Source: Chrysomallon squamiferum
Lineage: Eukaryota; Mollusca; Gastropoda; Neomphalida; Peltospiridae
Direction: 5' to 3'
DNA: 64,000 nucleotides
Assembly: GCA_012295275.1 (NCBI GenBank)
Contig: CM022665.1
Location: 2,251,167 to 2,315,166 of the forward strand
Position numbers and translations under genes: made by a program. Below, piece after piece: positions 1 to 38,777 of this stretch (position 1 is the stretch's first letter; each line of letters starts with the position of its first letter). The notes below the pieces were generated by a model. The model saw only the letters and a list, made by a program, of their open reading frames with translations. It ran no database searches and was not told the DNA's origin.

Positions 1-96
1 TCAGAAACATGCATAAGTGTCAGTTAAGTACTGTTTTAAAAAGAATTATTATGTCAGTTTATTATATTTATTCTACAAAAACACAGATTCACTTAC

Positions 97-3000
97 TTCA
101 AAGACGTAGCAGATAAATCACCCTCTGTCAACACAATGCTTGATGCTGGCAAACTGTAGAGTACAGATTTAGCAAAATCTTCAATCACGAAGTTTCTTGT
201 CTGATCACATGAAGAATAGTTTCTCTGCTGAAAAAATGTACGAAAGAAAAGCAATTAATACAAGAAATTAATAAATTAATAATAGTAACAGCAACAACAA
301 TCATAATAATAATAGTAGTAGTACTGGTAGTAGTAGTAGTTGTAGTAGTAGCAGTAGTAATAATAGTGGCAGTAGTAGTGGTAGTAGTGATAGTAGTAAT
401 CTTAATACATAAATTGTTTTTAACACTCTCCTTTTTAAATTATTTCAGAAAGTTATGAAATTATTTTCTAACTACTAATGGAGTGTTTACTTATCTATTG
501 TCTTGCATAAACTGAAAATTGTTGTGTAAAGTATTTTAAAAAGCATTTGGTTACTTATCAGCATAAAACAAAAATGTAACATTTTGTTAAAAAGTATCAT
601 TATATTATAGATGTTATTGAACACTGAAAACTATTGATTACTGACTTTTTAATTTTCAAAACACATGTAAAACCATATGTAAAAAAATGTAACTAAGCAA
701 ATGCCATAGAGTTTATTTTCATTTTTAAAATTGTCATCTGTACAGCTAAAATGATAAATAAATGAAACAGACCCATAATTGAACAAACATAAAAAACCCT
801 GCAAGTTCATGAGACTGTTTGTGTGTAGGGAACACACAGTTATTTTTAAATTTTCTGTTAAACAATGGTTTATATTCAGTTTCTTCCTTTCTTTTTATTA
901 ATAAAAGTAGTAAAGTAATAATTATGAAATTGACTTCAGACCAATACAAACATTCAGCCATATTTTTGACATTTAGTCATGAATTTTTCTATATTCACAA
1001 CATTAAAATCCTTTACATTATTTATTAATAAAATTAGTGAAATAATAATGGTTTTTGACCAATCAAACAAGTGCTTCAATTAAGTGCATGAATTTCTTAA
1101 AACTCACAATTTGAAAGACAACAACTGATACTGAAAGTACAATATCAAGCTTCCATTTGTTGAGTGGAATGTACTTGGAGATCAAACTATAAAACAGAAA
1201 CAAAAACAAATTTTCTTCACACTAAATATCTGAATGACAAAACATGAAATTTCTGTTATTTAAAAAATATGGTATAAACAGTTAATTTAAACTGACAGCC
1301 ATTAAACAGAAGATTAAAAATTTGAAAAAGAGGGGCACCATCAACATAGTGGACATATGTTGCAAAAACAAATTTCATTATAAAGTAAAAAAAATAAATA
1401 AATAAAAGTGGACTGAAAATTATGCAATTAATATAATAACAATAACAATAATAATAATAATAATGTAAAATGGAATAAAAATAATAAATAAATAAAATAA
1501 AGGAAAATTGGAAAAAATGTTGAAAATGTCTGTTCCTATCTTTTGCCCTCTTATCACTCTTTCTTTTTTCTTTTTAATTTTTTATTATTATTATATTTTT
1601 TTTTTACCAACCTTACTAAAAACTGGAAGGTTACAGCCAGAAGAATAACCAGAACCAAATTACTCTGTATCCAGAATCTCTCTACCTGTAAACATTGAAA
1701 CACAACAAACAGTACTGGTGTGGAAAATATCAGTGTAATTTTTAAGTGTTACCTATTCCTGCCTGTCATATAACATATTATTCCATAAAATATCTGGCTA
1801 ATATTACAGACAAAAAGAAGAATACAAGACAACAAAAAATAATTTTATATAAAGCTATAGATTTACAGCTACAAAAGAAAACAAAAAAATAACAAGAAAA
1901 ATATAGCTATTGTCAGTGAAAGCAAAATAAATATTTAATTTTTTAAACAGCTGAAAGAAACAAAGAATGATAGTTTGCAATATACTGATAATTATTCTGA
2001 TTATCGAGTAACACCATTTTACTCAACACTGTAGTAATTAATTCTGTTACATTTTGAAAAATTTAATTATTCATAAATTAAAAACTATAAACAACAGATT
2101 TATTCAAATGTGCCTGCTATCAACAAAATAAACTTCAAAATAAACTTAATATGAGAGAGATAATAGTACACACAAAATCTTACAACTCCTAGAAGTAGTG
2201 GATTATCTGTGTCCAGATTAGCTCTCCAGGCAAAGAAAACACCATAAAGTGAAAACATGAGAAAAAAAACACCAGTGACTCTGCAGTGATCAGTCACACA
2301 CCTAAAAATTAGAAAAACATTGTGAACTTTTAAAATATTTGACAAAGTTATTAAATGAAGTGGAGAGTGCAGTACATAATAAATGTATTTATATATACAC
2401 ACACATATTTATAAACTCAGTTGCAGAGATGTGCATGCTTGTGTGTGTCTGATGGTGTGATTGTCTGTGTGTGTATATAATAAACATCTTTCATAGTACT
2501 CATGAAATTAAATTATAATTTTGCTTTTAATAAATCAAAAAACAAAAAAATATAGATCTTCTGTGTACATGTCATAGTCATTTCTAAGTATATTAACATA
2601 CATACAAAACATAAATCAATTACACTTTTGTGTTATACTGATAATTGTACAAAGACAGGAGTTCTTTACAACTATAATCAAAATTAAATAAAACTTATAA
2701 CTAACCTTTTATAAACAAGAACTACTGACAAACATGCAAGTAGTAAACCTATACTAGAATATTCTGCTATTATGTGGTCTGTATATTTTCTGCAATAAAG
2801 AAAAGTTAATCTTGTTAAAGTAATAAATATTAAAAATGTTAAAATGCAGTGTTCAAATAATTATATATATGATCATCTTTTTCAAATTGGTCTGTAACAA
2901 TTACCTTTATATTTGTTGTTGTTTGTTGGGTTTTTTTTTCATTGTTTGCTTTTTTGTTGTTTTTTTCAGACATATTTTCAAAAACTAGTTGTTTTTACCA

Positions 3001-6000
3001 AAGTCATAAGACGTATTGTTATCAGAAAGCCAGATGGCTGAAAAACGAGCTATACAATTTTTTTTTTTTTTTTCATTCTAACATTGTTCTGCCTTGATTG
3101 CATTATCTCTATGAGTTTCTATGGGTAACATATTAAGAAAAACATTTTTTATTTCTTTACCTCATCTTTTTAAAAATGTTTGCATTTGTTGTTTAAGTTT
3201 TAATGCAGTTATCTGCATCTGATTTTCATGCCAAAAAATGTGCATTAACATAATTTTTTAAAAGATTTACCTATTTATGTAACTTATCTTGCATATATAA
3301 CACAAATTTCAAAATATATTTCATCAATTCGGAAAAAAAAGTATTTTAAAATTTAAAAACCATAAAAATAAAAATAAACAACCTGAGATTTTTCTGCAGA
3401 GTTTGTCCTCTCTGATCTTTGTGCTAGAAGATACAAATGTACAGGCTCTTTCAATCCTATATTTTAGTTTGATGTCATAATGTGAGACAATTTCATATTT
3501 ATTCCTGGAATCTGTTGCTATTTTTGGACAAAATAGTTTACACAAATAGGAAATATAAAGAAAAATAAGACAGTTAAAATATGAAAAACATTTTATAAAT
3601 AATAAATTTGTGAAATTAATAAAATTTTTTTTTTACAAAAACCTCAGTTAACATTCAAAACATTTTGAATGCAGTAAACACAAAAAAACTGAATAAATTT
3701 CAAATATGAAAATAGCATAAAGATCAGATGCATGAATAAAAAAGAAAATTTATTTCAAAAATGATAACAGAATAAATATTTAATGTTTATCATTAAACAT
3801 AACTGGATACAAAATCACAATTCATCAGTTTGTAAAATTATTTAATCTTTAAATATAAATCAGTTATATTTTAAATGCAACATATAACATCAGGATATAT
3901 AATATTTGTATTAATTCATACATTTTTAAAATATAATAATAACAAGAGAAATAGTAGTAGTGGCAATAGTAGCACTAGTAGTAATTAACTGTAATAATAA
4001 TAATAATAATAGTAATAACAATATTAATAATAATAATAGATATTGTAAGTATAAGTAATTATAATAATAATGATAATAATATTAGTAACATTAATAATAA
4101 TAGATATTGTAAGTATAACAGTAATTATAATAATAATGATAATAATATTAGTAACATTAATAATAATAGATATTGTAAGTATAACAGTAAATATAATAAT
4201 AGATATTGTAAGTATAACAGTAATTATAATAATAATGATAATAATATTAGTAACATTAATAATAATAGATATTGTAAGTATAACAGTAAATATAATAATA
4301 ATAATAATGTTTAACACACCAATTGAAAAGTTCCGTACTCTTCTCGGAGTAGATGGGTGAGAAAACCATGCAAACTTCGCTGATCCCCCAGGTCCATCGT
4401 CCAGTGTTGATGTGAGCAGAAAGAGGTAAATATATGTATGGTGAGAGACCAGCCACAAAACACAGAGACAGCTTAATAAATAAAGTCCATGTCAACACCT
4501 GAAACAATACAACATGAACATACAAGTTTATCTACTGATGTAAGAAATGTCAGTTTTATAAAAGAGGTTGAAATATATAACTAAAACTTGGCAGGAAACA
4601 AAATTAAAATTAAAAAGGTTAATTTATAAATAAAAGAAATAATTTAGTTTTGTTTTTCCAGTACACCATCTTGCTTACCTACAAGGTTAAAGACAAGCAC
4701 AAACGTGTTAGAGAGAATATTACAGTTTTGTTTCCAACTGCAGACACTGTTTATTATATACATAGCTTTATGAACTGGCTTGTGTGATAAATATTAAATA
4801 TATATATGTGTCTGAAAAAACATTTCACAACTTGGAATATTCATCTACTGGTTGAACAAAAACAATTTTTTAAGTGAAATTCAAAGACAGTATTTAGATA
4901 GTTTTAACTAGGTTTATTCTACCATACATGTGCCATTTTTTTCACCTTTCAGAATATGCATATGTGTCATATATTTAAATCATGTGTGGAATGAAATGAC
5001 CTGTTGAGATGCCTGCCACCTACTGAAAAACACACAAACGTTTGATCCAAGCCAATACATTATTTACTGTGTTAACTCTGAGGATAGCTCTCACACTTTG
5101 ATGTTAGTGAAATAATGAAGGACAAACCTGTGACTTGTAAAGAACAGTGAAAACCCATGGTACAAGACAAGTGACATAAATAACAGATGTATGCTGGTTA
5201 CACAGGGATAATCCACAAGTAAAGGCACCAAGCATTGCAATCTGAAAATACATTTTAGAAAATTCATTTTGATTAATGCACTTTCAAATGTCCCACATTA
5301 AAGCAAACGCCAGCAAGTGTCATTGGGAATGAGCATTCAGACTTAGCCACTAATGAGACTGTGTTACATGCACACAAAAATTATTTCATAATTCTAACAT
5401 CATTATAATGTGTACTCACTTAGAAATGAGTAACATACAGAGCCACATTAGAGATAAAACTAACAAGAGGTCATGTTTTTCTCAAGATTTGATTTTACAA
5501 AAAAAAATTAATTAGAAGATGAACATCTGAAATCTATTTGGAGGAAGCTTTTCATGGATTTATCACAACTGTATGGCATTTAAAACCTTAAGCAATAGCA
5601 TAAAGTTTTAATGTTAAAATGACATCTAATTTCCATAGGCAGACCATAAAAATCTAGTATTTTCAAATTTATATTGAATTAGCAAAAGTTAGAATCATAA
5701 AATGTTGTTCTTAGTATTATTATTTAAGAAATTATGCTAGTGAAAGAAAGTATTTATAACTAAAATGTTACTGAAGTGACAGTCACCATGTTTAAATGTC
5801 TGACAGATTTTGCCTGGTCCAGACACACAGCAAGAAACATGAGCAGAGACAGAAACAGACTGTTGAGACTGAACACTTCTGCTGTCACTGACCACACCCA
5901 GGTTAAACGACTAAAAGAAAAAAGTCCTGATGCTAGTATTCCTGCAGCTATTGAACCAGTCAGTCTGCAATGAATGAAGGAAAAAAAGAAGTTTAATATC

Positions 6001-8226
6001 ACATTAACATGTTTTGTTACAAGTAATATATATTTTTTTACAATGGTAAAGTCTTAGAAACTAATTATACCACTCCATTAGAAAATGTTATTTATTATCA
6101 GCAGGGAACTTTATAGTCATTTTGCCATGATTGCCAATGTACAGGACTGGCAAGAATTGGAAACTGCACCAAATTGCAATCTAAAAGGTTAAACCTGTAA
6201 CCTTAGACCACTGAACTGCAGTTATAATCAGAAAATAAATAAATTTTAAAATATCAGCATTTTCTGTTAACTATAAAATTTATTAGTTTATAATTAGTTT
6301 AAACTAAAAATGAGAGAAATGAAGTAAGTCAAAAGTGAAGTAAGTTTAACTGTCAGTTCTGGGTGGTATATAGTTTAACACAAACCTTGCTGATATTTCA
6401 TAAACAAGAACTGAACACAGTGAACCAAAAATGGAAGAAAGAAGATTCACTCTCCATGCAACTGTACCAAATGGCACAATCACCATGGCAACATGGGCCA
6501 ACAAAGTAAAAACAGGATAGCCTGGAGGATGAGCAACCTGTAAAATAAACAATATATAACTACACAACAACAACAGTAATAGAATAACAATAATAAATTA
6601 TAAAGTAATAATAATAATAACAACACCAAGAATATTAGATAAATAATAATGACATTTAAATGACAGTATTAATATCAATAGGTACTATTTAACCTAAAAG
6701 GTGATCTGAATCTGAAACAGATCTATCAAATAAATATTATTTTAAAATAATTATTATAATGATAGAATTTTTTTATTAATATAAATTATTCAAATTAAAA
6801 CAAAAACAACAACAGGTAAGTGAACCTGAATTTTAACATGATAATAATAAGTATTATATTCCATGGCTGTAACTAAACTCTTTTTGAAATGAGGCAAAAA
6901 CACTTAATCGCTAAGACAGTTATGTCTTTCATCACAACAATGTCAGTAGACTCCAAACAGTAACTGTAGATATAAACAATTCATTCAGTGGATATCATTT
7001 CTGTTGGAATAAAGATTTGTATTTTATATTTTTTAAACAAAATCTTTGTATAAAAAAACATCATCTATTTCTGTATCAGGTATTTGTCTCATTTGCCTCA
7101 GTGTAGTTATGGCCATGTATTCTAAGTACTTACACCTAACTCATGTGCTGCAAGAATGAGCTCCCCTAAAAGTTTAATTTAAAACAAAAATAATAATCAA
7201 AATAATAAAATAACAATAACAACAAAATGAAAAATAAGAAAAGATTTAATTTAAATAATTTTGATTTATACAGACAGAAAGAGAAATTCATCATATTTAA
7301 ATTGAAAATTCAGTAAAAGAATATATTTTACAGATTCAAACTATTTCAAACTGACAAATCATATCTCATAATAAAAATGAAGAAAAACAATACTAAAGAA
7401 AGAAACACGAAGAAAGGGAAATATGTTCAAAAGAAAACATCTCAAAATCAAAATGACAACCATATGTGTCAAATTAGTGGTATTTGTAATATAATGTCAA
7501 AACAAATTATTTCTTTAAATACAGACTTGACTTAAAAAAAATAAAATTTTAAAAAAGATTTTCACTGAACTTTTATTTTTTTTCACTAAAATGTTTTTCT
7601 AATTAATTAATTAATTTGTTTGTATTTTGTGGGTTCTTTTTAAATTTTATTTATTTTATTTATTATAACATATATTTTAAAGACTGGATATTTATATTTA
7701 AAAAAAAGATGTAGTAAAATATTCAATAAGTACCTGAATCTCCTCCTGGTAATGATGGATACAATGTATTTGCATAAATTGCCATGGTAATGAAGCCAAT
7801 GCATGAAGAAATGGCATACTCTTTTTTAATACTGAAATTACACAAATTCATTTATAATAATAACAAAAAAATATATTGTTTCGTATGAACCAAATTAATT
7901 GATCCTATACAAAATCTTTATATATTATTTCATACTTATTAATAAGAGGAATCAGCTGTGTAAATGTTTGTAATAAGAAATAAATAAATAAAAAAGTCTT
8001 TCTTTTCTAAAATAAAATAAAAACCCCAGTAACTATAAATGAATAAAACAAACATCTTAAAATTATAAAGGAAACTATTGATAACAATATATTTATAAAA
8101 TGAATGTATTTTAAAGTAATATCTTACTTCCTAGTACTTATATATACATATATATATCACAGAGAAAAATGACAGTGAGTACATTTAACAGACATTTGGT
8201 TTTAAGTGCATTTTGACATACCTCAT
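97..8226 (-). CDS. TMEM260: TMEM260, ER protein O-mannosyltransferase, N-terminal half (partial)
   Basis: This is a DUF2723/GT-C family multi-pass ER membrane enzyme. The human protein O-mannosylates IPT domains of plexin/MET-type receptors. Exons in transcript order are 8226-8222 (tentative ATG-AG), 7831-7734, 7165-7134, 6537-6386, 5964-5787, 5241-5128, 4498-4320, 3423-3383, 2789-2706, 2301-2184, 1685-1612, 1186-1108 and 227-97. All join in compatible phase with GT-AG borders. The roughly 428 residues seen include the first luminal-loop motif PGGDSGEL, then [56 protein letters not shown] and [13 protein letters not shown]. All follow human TMEM260 order closely. The remaining C-terminal exons lie left of position 1. 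The start is inferred from ATG-AG joining T in the next exon, and no other in-frame ATG follows the upstream stop. One exon carries an apparent 1-nt frameshift, listed separately. Confidence 0.95.
290..405 (+). repeat. (AGT/AAT)n microsatellite
   Basis: Degenerate AGT/AAT/GGT triplets in a TMEM260 intron. Confidence 0.9.
4027..4310. repeat. Minisatellite of about 65-nt units touching a TMEM260 splice donor
   Basis: GATATTGTAAGTATAACAGT followed by an (ATA/ATG)-rich stretch repeats about five times (units begin near 4,039, 4,101, 4,167, 4,202 and 4,267), with one shortened unit. The array ends within about 10 nt of the donor at 4,319-4,318 of the frameshifted exon. Open frames rich in Ile/Val here are artefacts of the repeat. 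Confidence 0.85.
4320..4498 (-). CDS. TMEM260: TMEM260 exon with apparent 1-nt deletion in a G run
   Basis: The exon begins in phase 0 after a clean acceptor and encodes [17 protein letters not shown], then a membrane/loop stretch ending INTGRWTWG. From there the conserved continuation [20 protein letters not shown] lies in the +1 frame. The transcript has a run of five G's (five C's on the plus strand, about 4,385-4,389) where six would keep the frame. The exon is 179 nt; 180 nt would make 60 codons and match the phase-0 start of the next exon (3423-3383). Read as given, translation shifts and meets a stop in the exon at 2789-2706. Assembly error is the simplest explanation. A real null allele or pseudogene cannot be excluded, although all other exons are intact. 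Confidence 0.9.
6092..6230 (-). mobile_element. Possible second tRNA-derived SINE (degraded)
   Basis: On the minus strand a segment reads GTTCAGTGGTCTAAGG and then ACAGGTTTAACC, resembling tRNA A and B boxes. Next comes a body with CTTGCCAGTCCTGTACATTGG and a TAATAAATAA tail. It sits in a TMEM260 intron. There is only one copy in the window, so the call is tentative. Confidence 0.4.
6861..7117. mobile_element. TIR element (MITE-like), copy 1
   Basis: The left end reads CATGGCTGTAACTAAACTC followed by ATGAGGCAA. The right end, reverse-complemented, reads CATGGCCATAACTACACTGA followed by GGCAAATG, so the ends are imperfect inverted repeats. The interior (ATTCATTCAGTGGATAT, then a T-rich stretch AAAATCTTTGTAT) is shared with 20,137-20,385. 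It lies in the TMEM260 intron only about 16 nt from the donor of the 32-nt exon at 7165-7134. No ORF is visible, so it is non-autonomous. Confidence 0.7.
8222..8226 (-). CDS. TMEM260: Tentative TMEM260 start exon (ATG-AG)
   Basis: On the minus strand ATGAG is followed by GTATGT, a good donor. Joining it to the exon starting at 7831 gives [15 protein letters not shown] and then the first membrane segment. The frame upstream of this ATG stays open for about 22 codons (hydrophobic, no ATG) back to a TGA near 8,294. The result is a shorter N-terminus than the human protein. A further upstream spliced exon is possible. Confidence 0.45.
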
Positions 8227-9427
8227 AATGATTAAGGCAAGGCACAAGGCACAAAGTTTAAATTTAATTGTTAAAGCTGTATTTATTGTACTTCATGGGG
8301 TGAGGTAAATCTAAAAGAGAAAATAAAGGATTAAGCTATCTGATAAAGTTATTACAGATAATCCATCATCAAAAAGCTTTACATATTTTTCTCTGCTTGA
8401 TAATGTATAATAATATTCTAATATTAATATTTGTAACACGTATCACTGGCATAGATTTATGAAATTTAACTTTTGCAGAATGCATACGTCATTAATTCTA
8501 ATCTAAATATATTTATTATTATTATTATTATTTTATTTTAATTTATTTTATTTTATTTATTATTCTTATATACATTTAAATGCATTTGGGAACTTTGGGC
8601 AGGATGTGAAACAGTCAAATCATAAATGCAATAAAAAAAACAACAACTGCAGGTACGTTTGATATACAAGGGAAATAACTATAACCACACTTTTGTAACA
8701 TCCTTGACATACGACGTGAAGCGTTCTGAACTATGCTGTTAAACATGCTTGTGACTTATGGGAAGTGCATGTGTTAAAATTGAGTCTACTATGGTAAGTT
8801 TGATTTTGACTCCTGTATTGATAATAATAATTATTATTATTTTTATTTATTTGATTTATAGATATATGAAATAAACACGAATGCCGTAATATCATATAGC
8901 ATTGCTAAGGTTTCCGGTTTTGTATTTAATAAATAAATAAATAAATAAATAAAGTTAACAAAAAACAAACAAATTAATTAATTAAAATTAAAAATGTTTA
9001 AAAAGTAATGTCAGAAGAACGCAAAGACGATGTAAATAACACCTCGTGTCGTATATAACATTAATAAATAAAATAACACGCGCACGCGTCCTTTTATTTA
9101 TTATAATACTAATTATTATTTAAGGACTATGCAAAATCGCTAACAGTAATTCATGAATGTCATTTACCTATAAATATTATATCAACATTTAATCAAACAA
9201 GTATAGAGTGTAAAGGCAGAATTTTATTATTATTGATTGTTTCTTTTTATTTTATTTTATTTTTATTTTAGTTAGTGTAATGAAGAAACATTTACGTAGT
9301 TAAAGAGTGATAATAACTGGTATGTTAGAAACAAGGAATGTGCTTTCTTTTGGTAACGTTTTCATGCATTATTTAACTTAACTGCTTACCGGTTTGTTGG
9401 TGTATAGCTTTTTCAGTTTTATTTATT

Positions 9428-9463
<36 letters not shown>

Positions 9464-10379
9464 TTTTTTTTTTTTTCACGTTATCGTTAAAATACATATA
9501 GATAGAATGGATAATCACTAACTCGATCCATTGAATCTCACTGTTAGGAACAGCATAAAGAAACTGTTATTTACGCAGTTTTGCCGAAGGTTATTTTGGT
9601 CTATTAATTACCCAAAACATTTTATTTAAAAATTAATTAATTAGTTAAGTGAATAAGTAAGTAAGTAATAACTGAATAAATAAAAAATGGAAGTTAAAAC
9701 ATCTGGGTTAAAAATTCAGATATTTTTAATTTTAATTTTGTTTTTAATTTTGTTTTAAACGGGCCCTCTTAAAAGTTGTATCGCATCATAATAAATGCCA
9801 AAAAGTTTGAATTATTCAGCTAAAATGTAATATTTACTTTTAGGGGATGGAGGTATACTTTGTTTGTGAACTGTACCTTATTCGTTAGTTTTTCACAGAT
9901 TCACTATTAATGTGTCATCTATAAAATGCACCAACAAGTCGCAAAACAACCAAAGCTTAATACATCAGAGCTTCACATCATTTATTACGAATTTAAAAGT
10001 TGCATTTCTTCACTCGTCCAGTTTAACGTGGTGCTCCAACATGTTTTAAGGAATTTTGCACATAACCATGTAGTCAAGATTGTTACCCAAGTTACTAAAT
10101 AACAAACCAAATGAAAATTTGTATACGATTCTTCGCTACTGTTATATTCATCATCATCATCATCATCATTATTATTATTATTACTATTATTATTATTAAC
10201 AACAACATGATCTACAACAACAATATTAATCGCAGAAGCTAAATGCATCAAGAATAAATATATATTTAATGACGATTTTAATAACTGCATATCGAATTTT
10301 ATTTTCACTGGGCAGTTATAATTACATATATTACAGCACTCTTAAAACAAAAGGATTCTATACCTGTTCATTCTGTAAA
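8227..10379. other. Spacer between head-to-head TMEM260 and UGP2
   Basis: No exon is recognised. It presumably holds the TMEM260 promoter and 5' UTR. It contains (ATT/AAT)n and (AATA)n runs at about 8,515-8,570, 8,929-8,955 and 9,421-9,470, a few CpG-bearing patches (about 8,705-8,730 and 9,077-9,090), and an (ATC)n(ATT)n tract at about 10,151-10,198. Confidence 0.6.
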
Positions 10380-10529
10380 GAGTGTGCCTACTAAATAGGT
10401 GTTCAATCGAACTCTAGCTATGCGGCTTCCGTTAAAGAACGACCTTGACCTTTTGACAGGTCACCTTGCATTTGTGTCAACATAACTGTACGAGAAAATT
10501 GTTGTCTCGAACATACAATTAAGAGCAAA
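10380..10529 (+). promoter_or_regulatory. UGP2: Candidate UGP2 promoter with nuclear-receptor half-sites
   Basis: Just upstream of the ATGACATCG exon the sequence has several CpGs and a cluster of AGGTCA-type half-sites at about 10,440-10,466 (gaccttgacc, then acaggtcacc). The reverse strand reads TCAAGGTC, close to an ERR/SF-1 extended half-site. The assignment rests on composition and motifs only. Confidence 0.35.
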
Positions 10530-38118
<27,589 letters not shown>

Positions 38119-38377
38119 GATCTGTGCAGACTCCGCTATAGTGCATGCTTTACTTTGAGCTATCTGTCAGCTAGTCAGCTGTGCTGATTCTGTTGTTTCT
38201 TATATCATGTTTAACTCAGTGAAGTTAATGTTATTGGTCATTTCATCGTCACACACATAGGTATTGTTTTCACGCAGTTAATCACTCTGGTGGGAATATG
38301 TAGAGCCATGGGATAGATTTTTGTTTTAAGCTTGGTATGAATAATGTACGCAGAAGTTAACCTGTTGATTTGTTTAA

Positions 38378-38581
38378 AATAAAACATTAATCATTTATAT
38401 GTTCGGAAACATGTGGTTAGATGCAGCGTGACAGAATTTTTTTTTAATTTCTGCTGTTGTGTCATACATGTTTTGGCAAACAAAGTACATGTAGTAGTAT
38501 TAACCAGCACCCTAAATATATTTTGTTTATTCCCACCTGATTGTTTTGTTTATGCAGATCCAGTTTTATGTTGATAATAAA
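38378..38581 (+). promoter_or_regulatory. UGP2: Candidate UGP2 polyadenylation signals
   Basis: AATAAA occurs at 38378-38383 and again at 38576-38581, about 260 and 460 nt after the UGP2 stop. Either would give a compact 3' UTR. Further AATAAA motifs occur downstream but are expected by chance in such AT-rich DNA. Confidence 0.5.
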
Positions 38582-38700
38582 GACTAACAGTAAAATAAGC
38601 TTGCAAAGATGCAGTTGGCTGACATTTTCTCTTTTGTCATGTCATCTCTGACAGGAGATCTAGAATGCATTCATTTTGAATCTGCAAGGTTTTTAAAAAT

Positions 38701-38719
38701 TATTAATATTATTATTATG

Positions 38720-38776
<57 letters not shown>

Positions 38777-38777
38777 T
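38701..38777 (+). repeat. (ATT)n microsatellite just past UGP2
   Basis: Nearly pure ATT triplets, with the longest uninterrupted run over about 38,721-38,776. It begins about 120 nt beyond the second candidate UGP2 poly(A) signal. Confidence 0.95.

Noticed and set aside
3324-3545. 73-codon minus-strand frame as a possible TMEM260 exon
   Set aside because: This frame does not resemble TMEM260. A different frame of a smaller segment (3383-3423, [14 protein letters not shown]) fits phase, splice sites and spacing.
4024-4458. Long Ile/Val-rich open frames on both strands
   Set aside because: They are translations of the minisatellite; only the TMEM260 exon part at 4320-4498 is coding.
5776-5973. 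Plus-strand frame of 65 codons
   Set aside because: Antisense shadow of the TMEM260 exon 5787-5964.
9985-10308. 107-codon Asn/Asp-rich minus-strand frame
   Set aside because: Low-complexity tract over (ATC)n(ATT)n; no family recognised.
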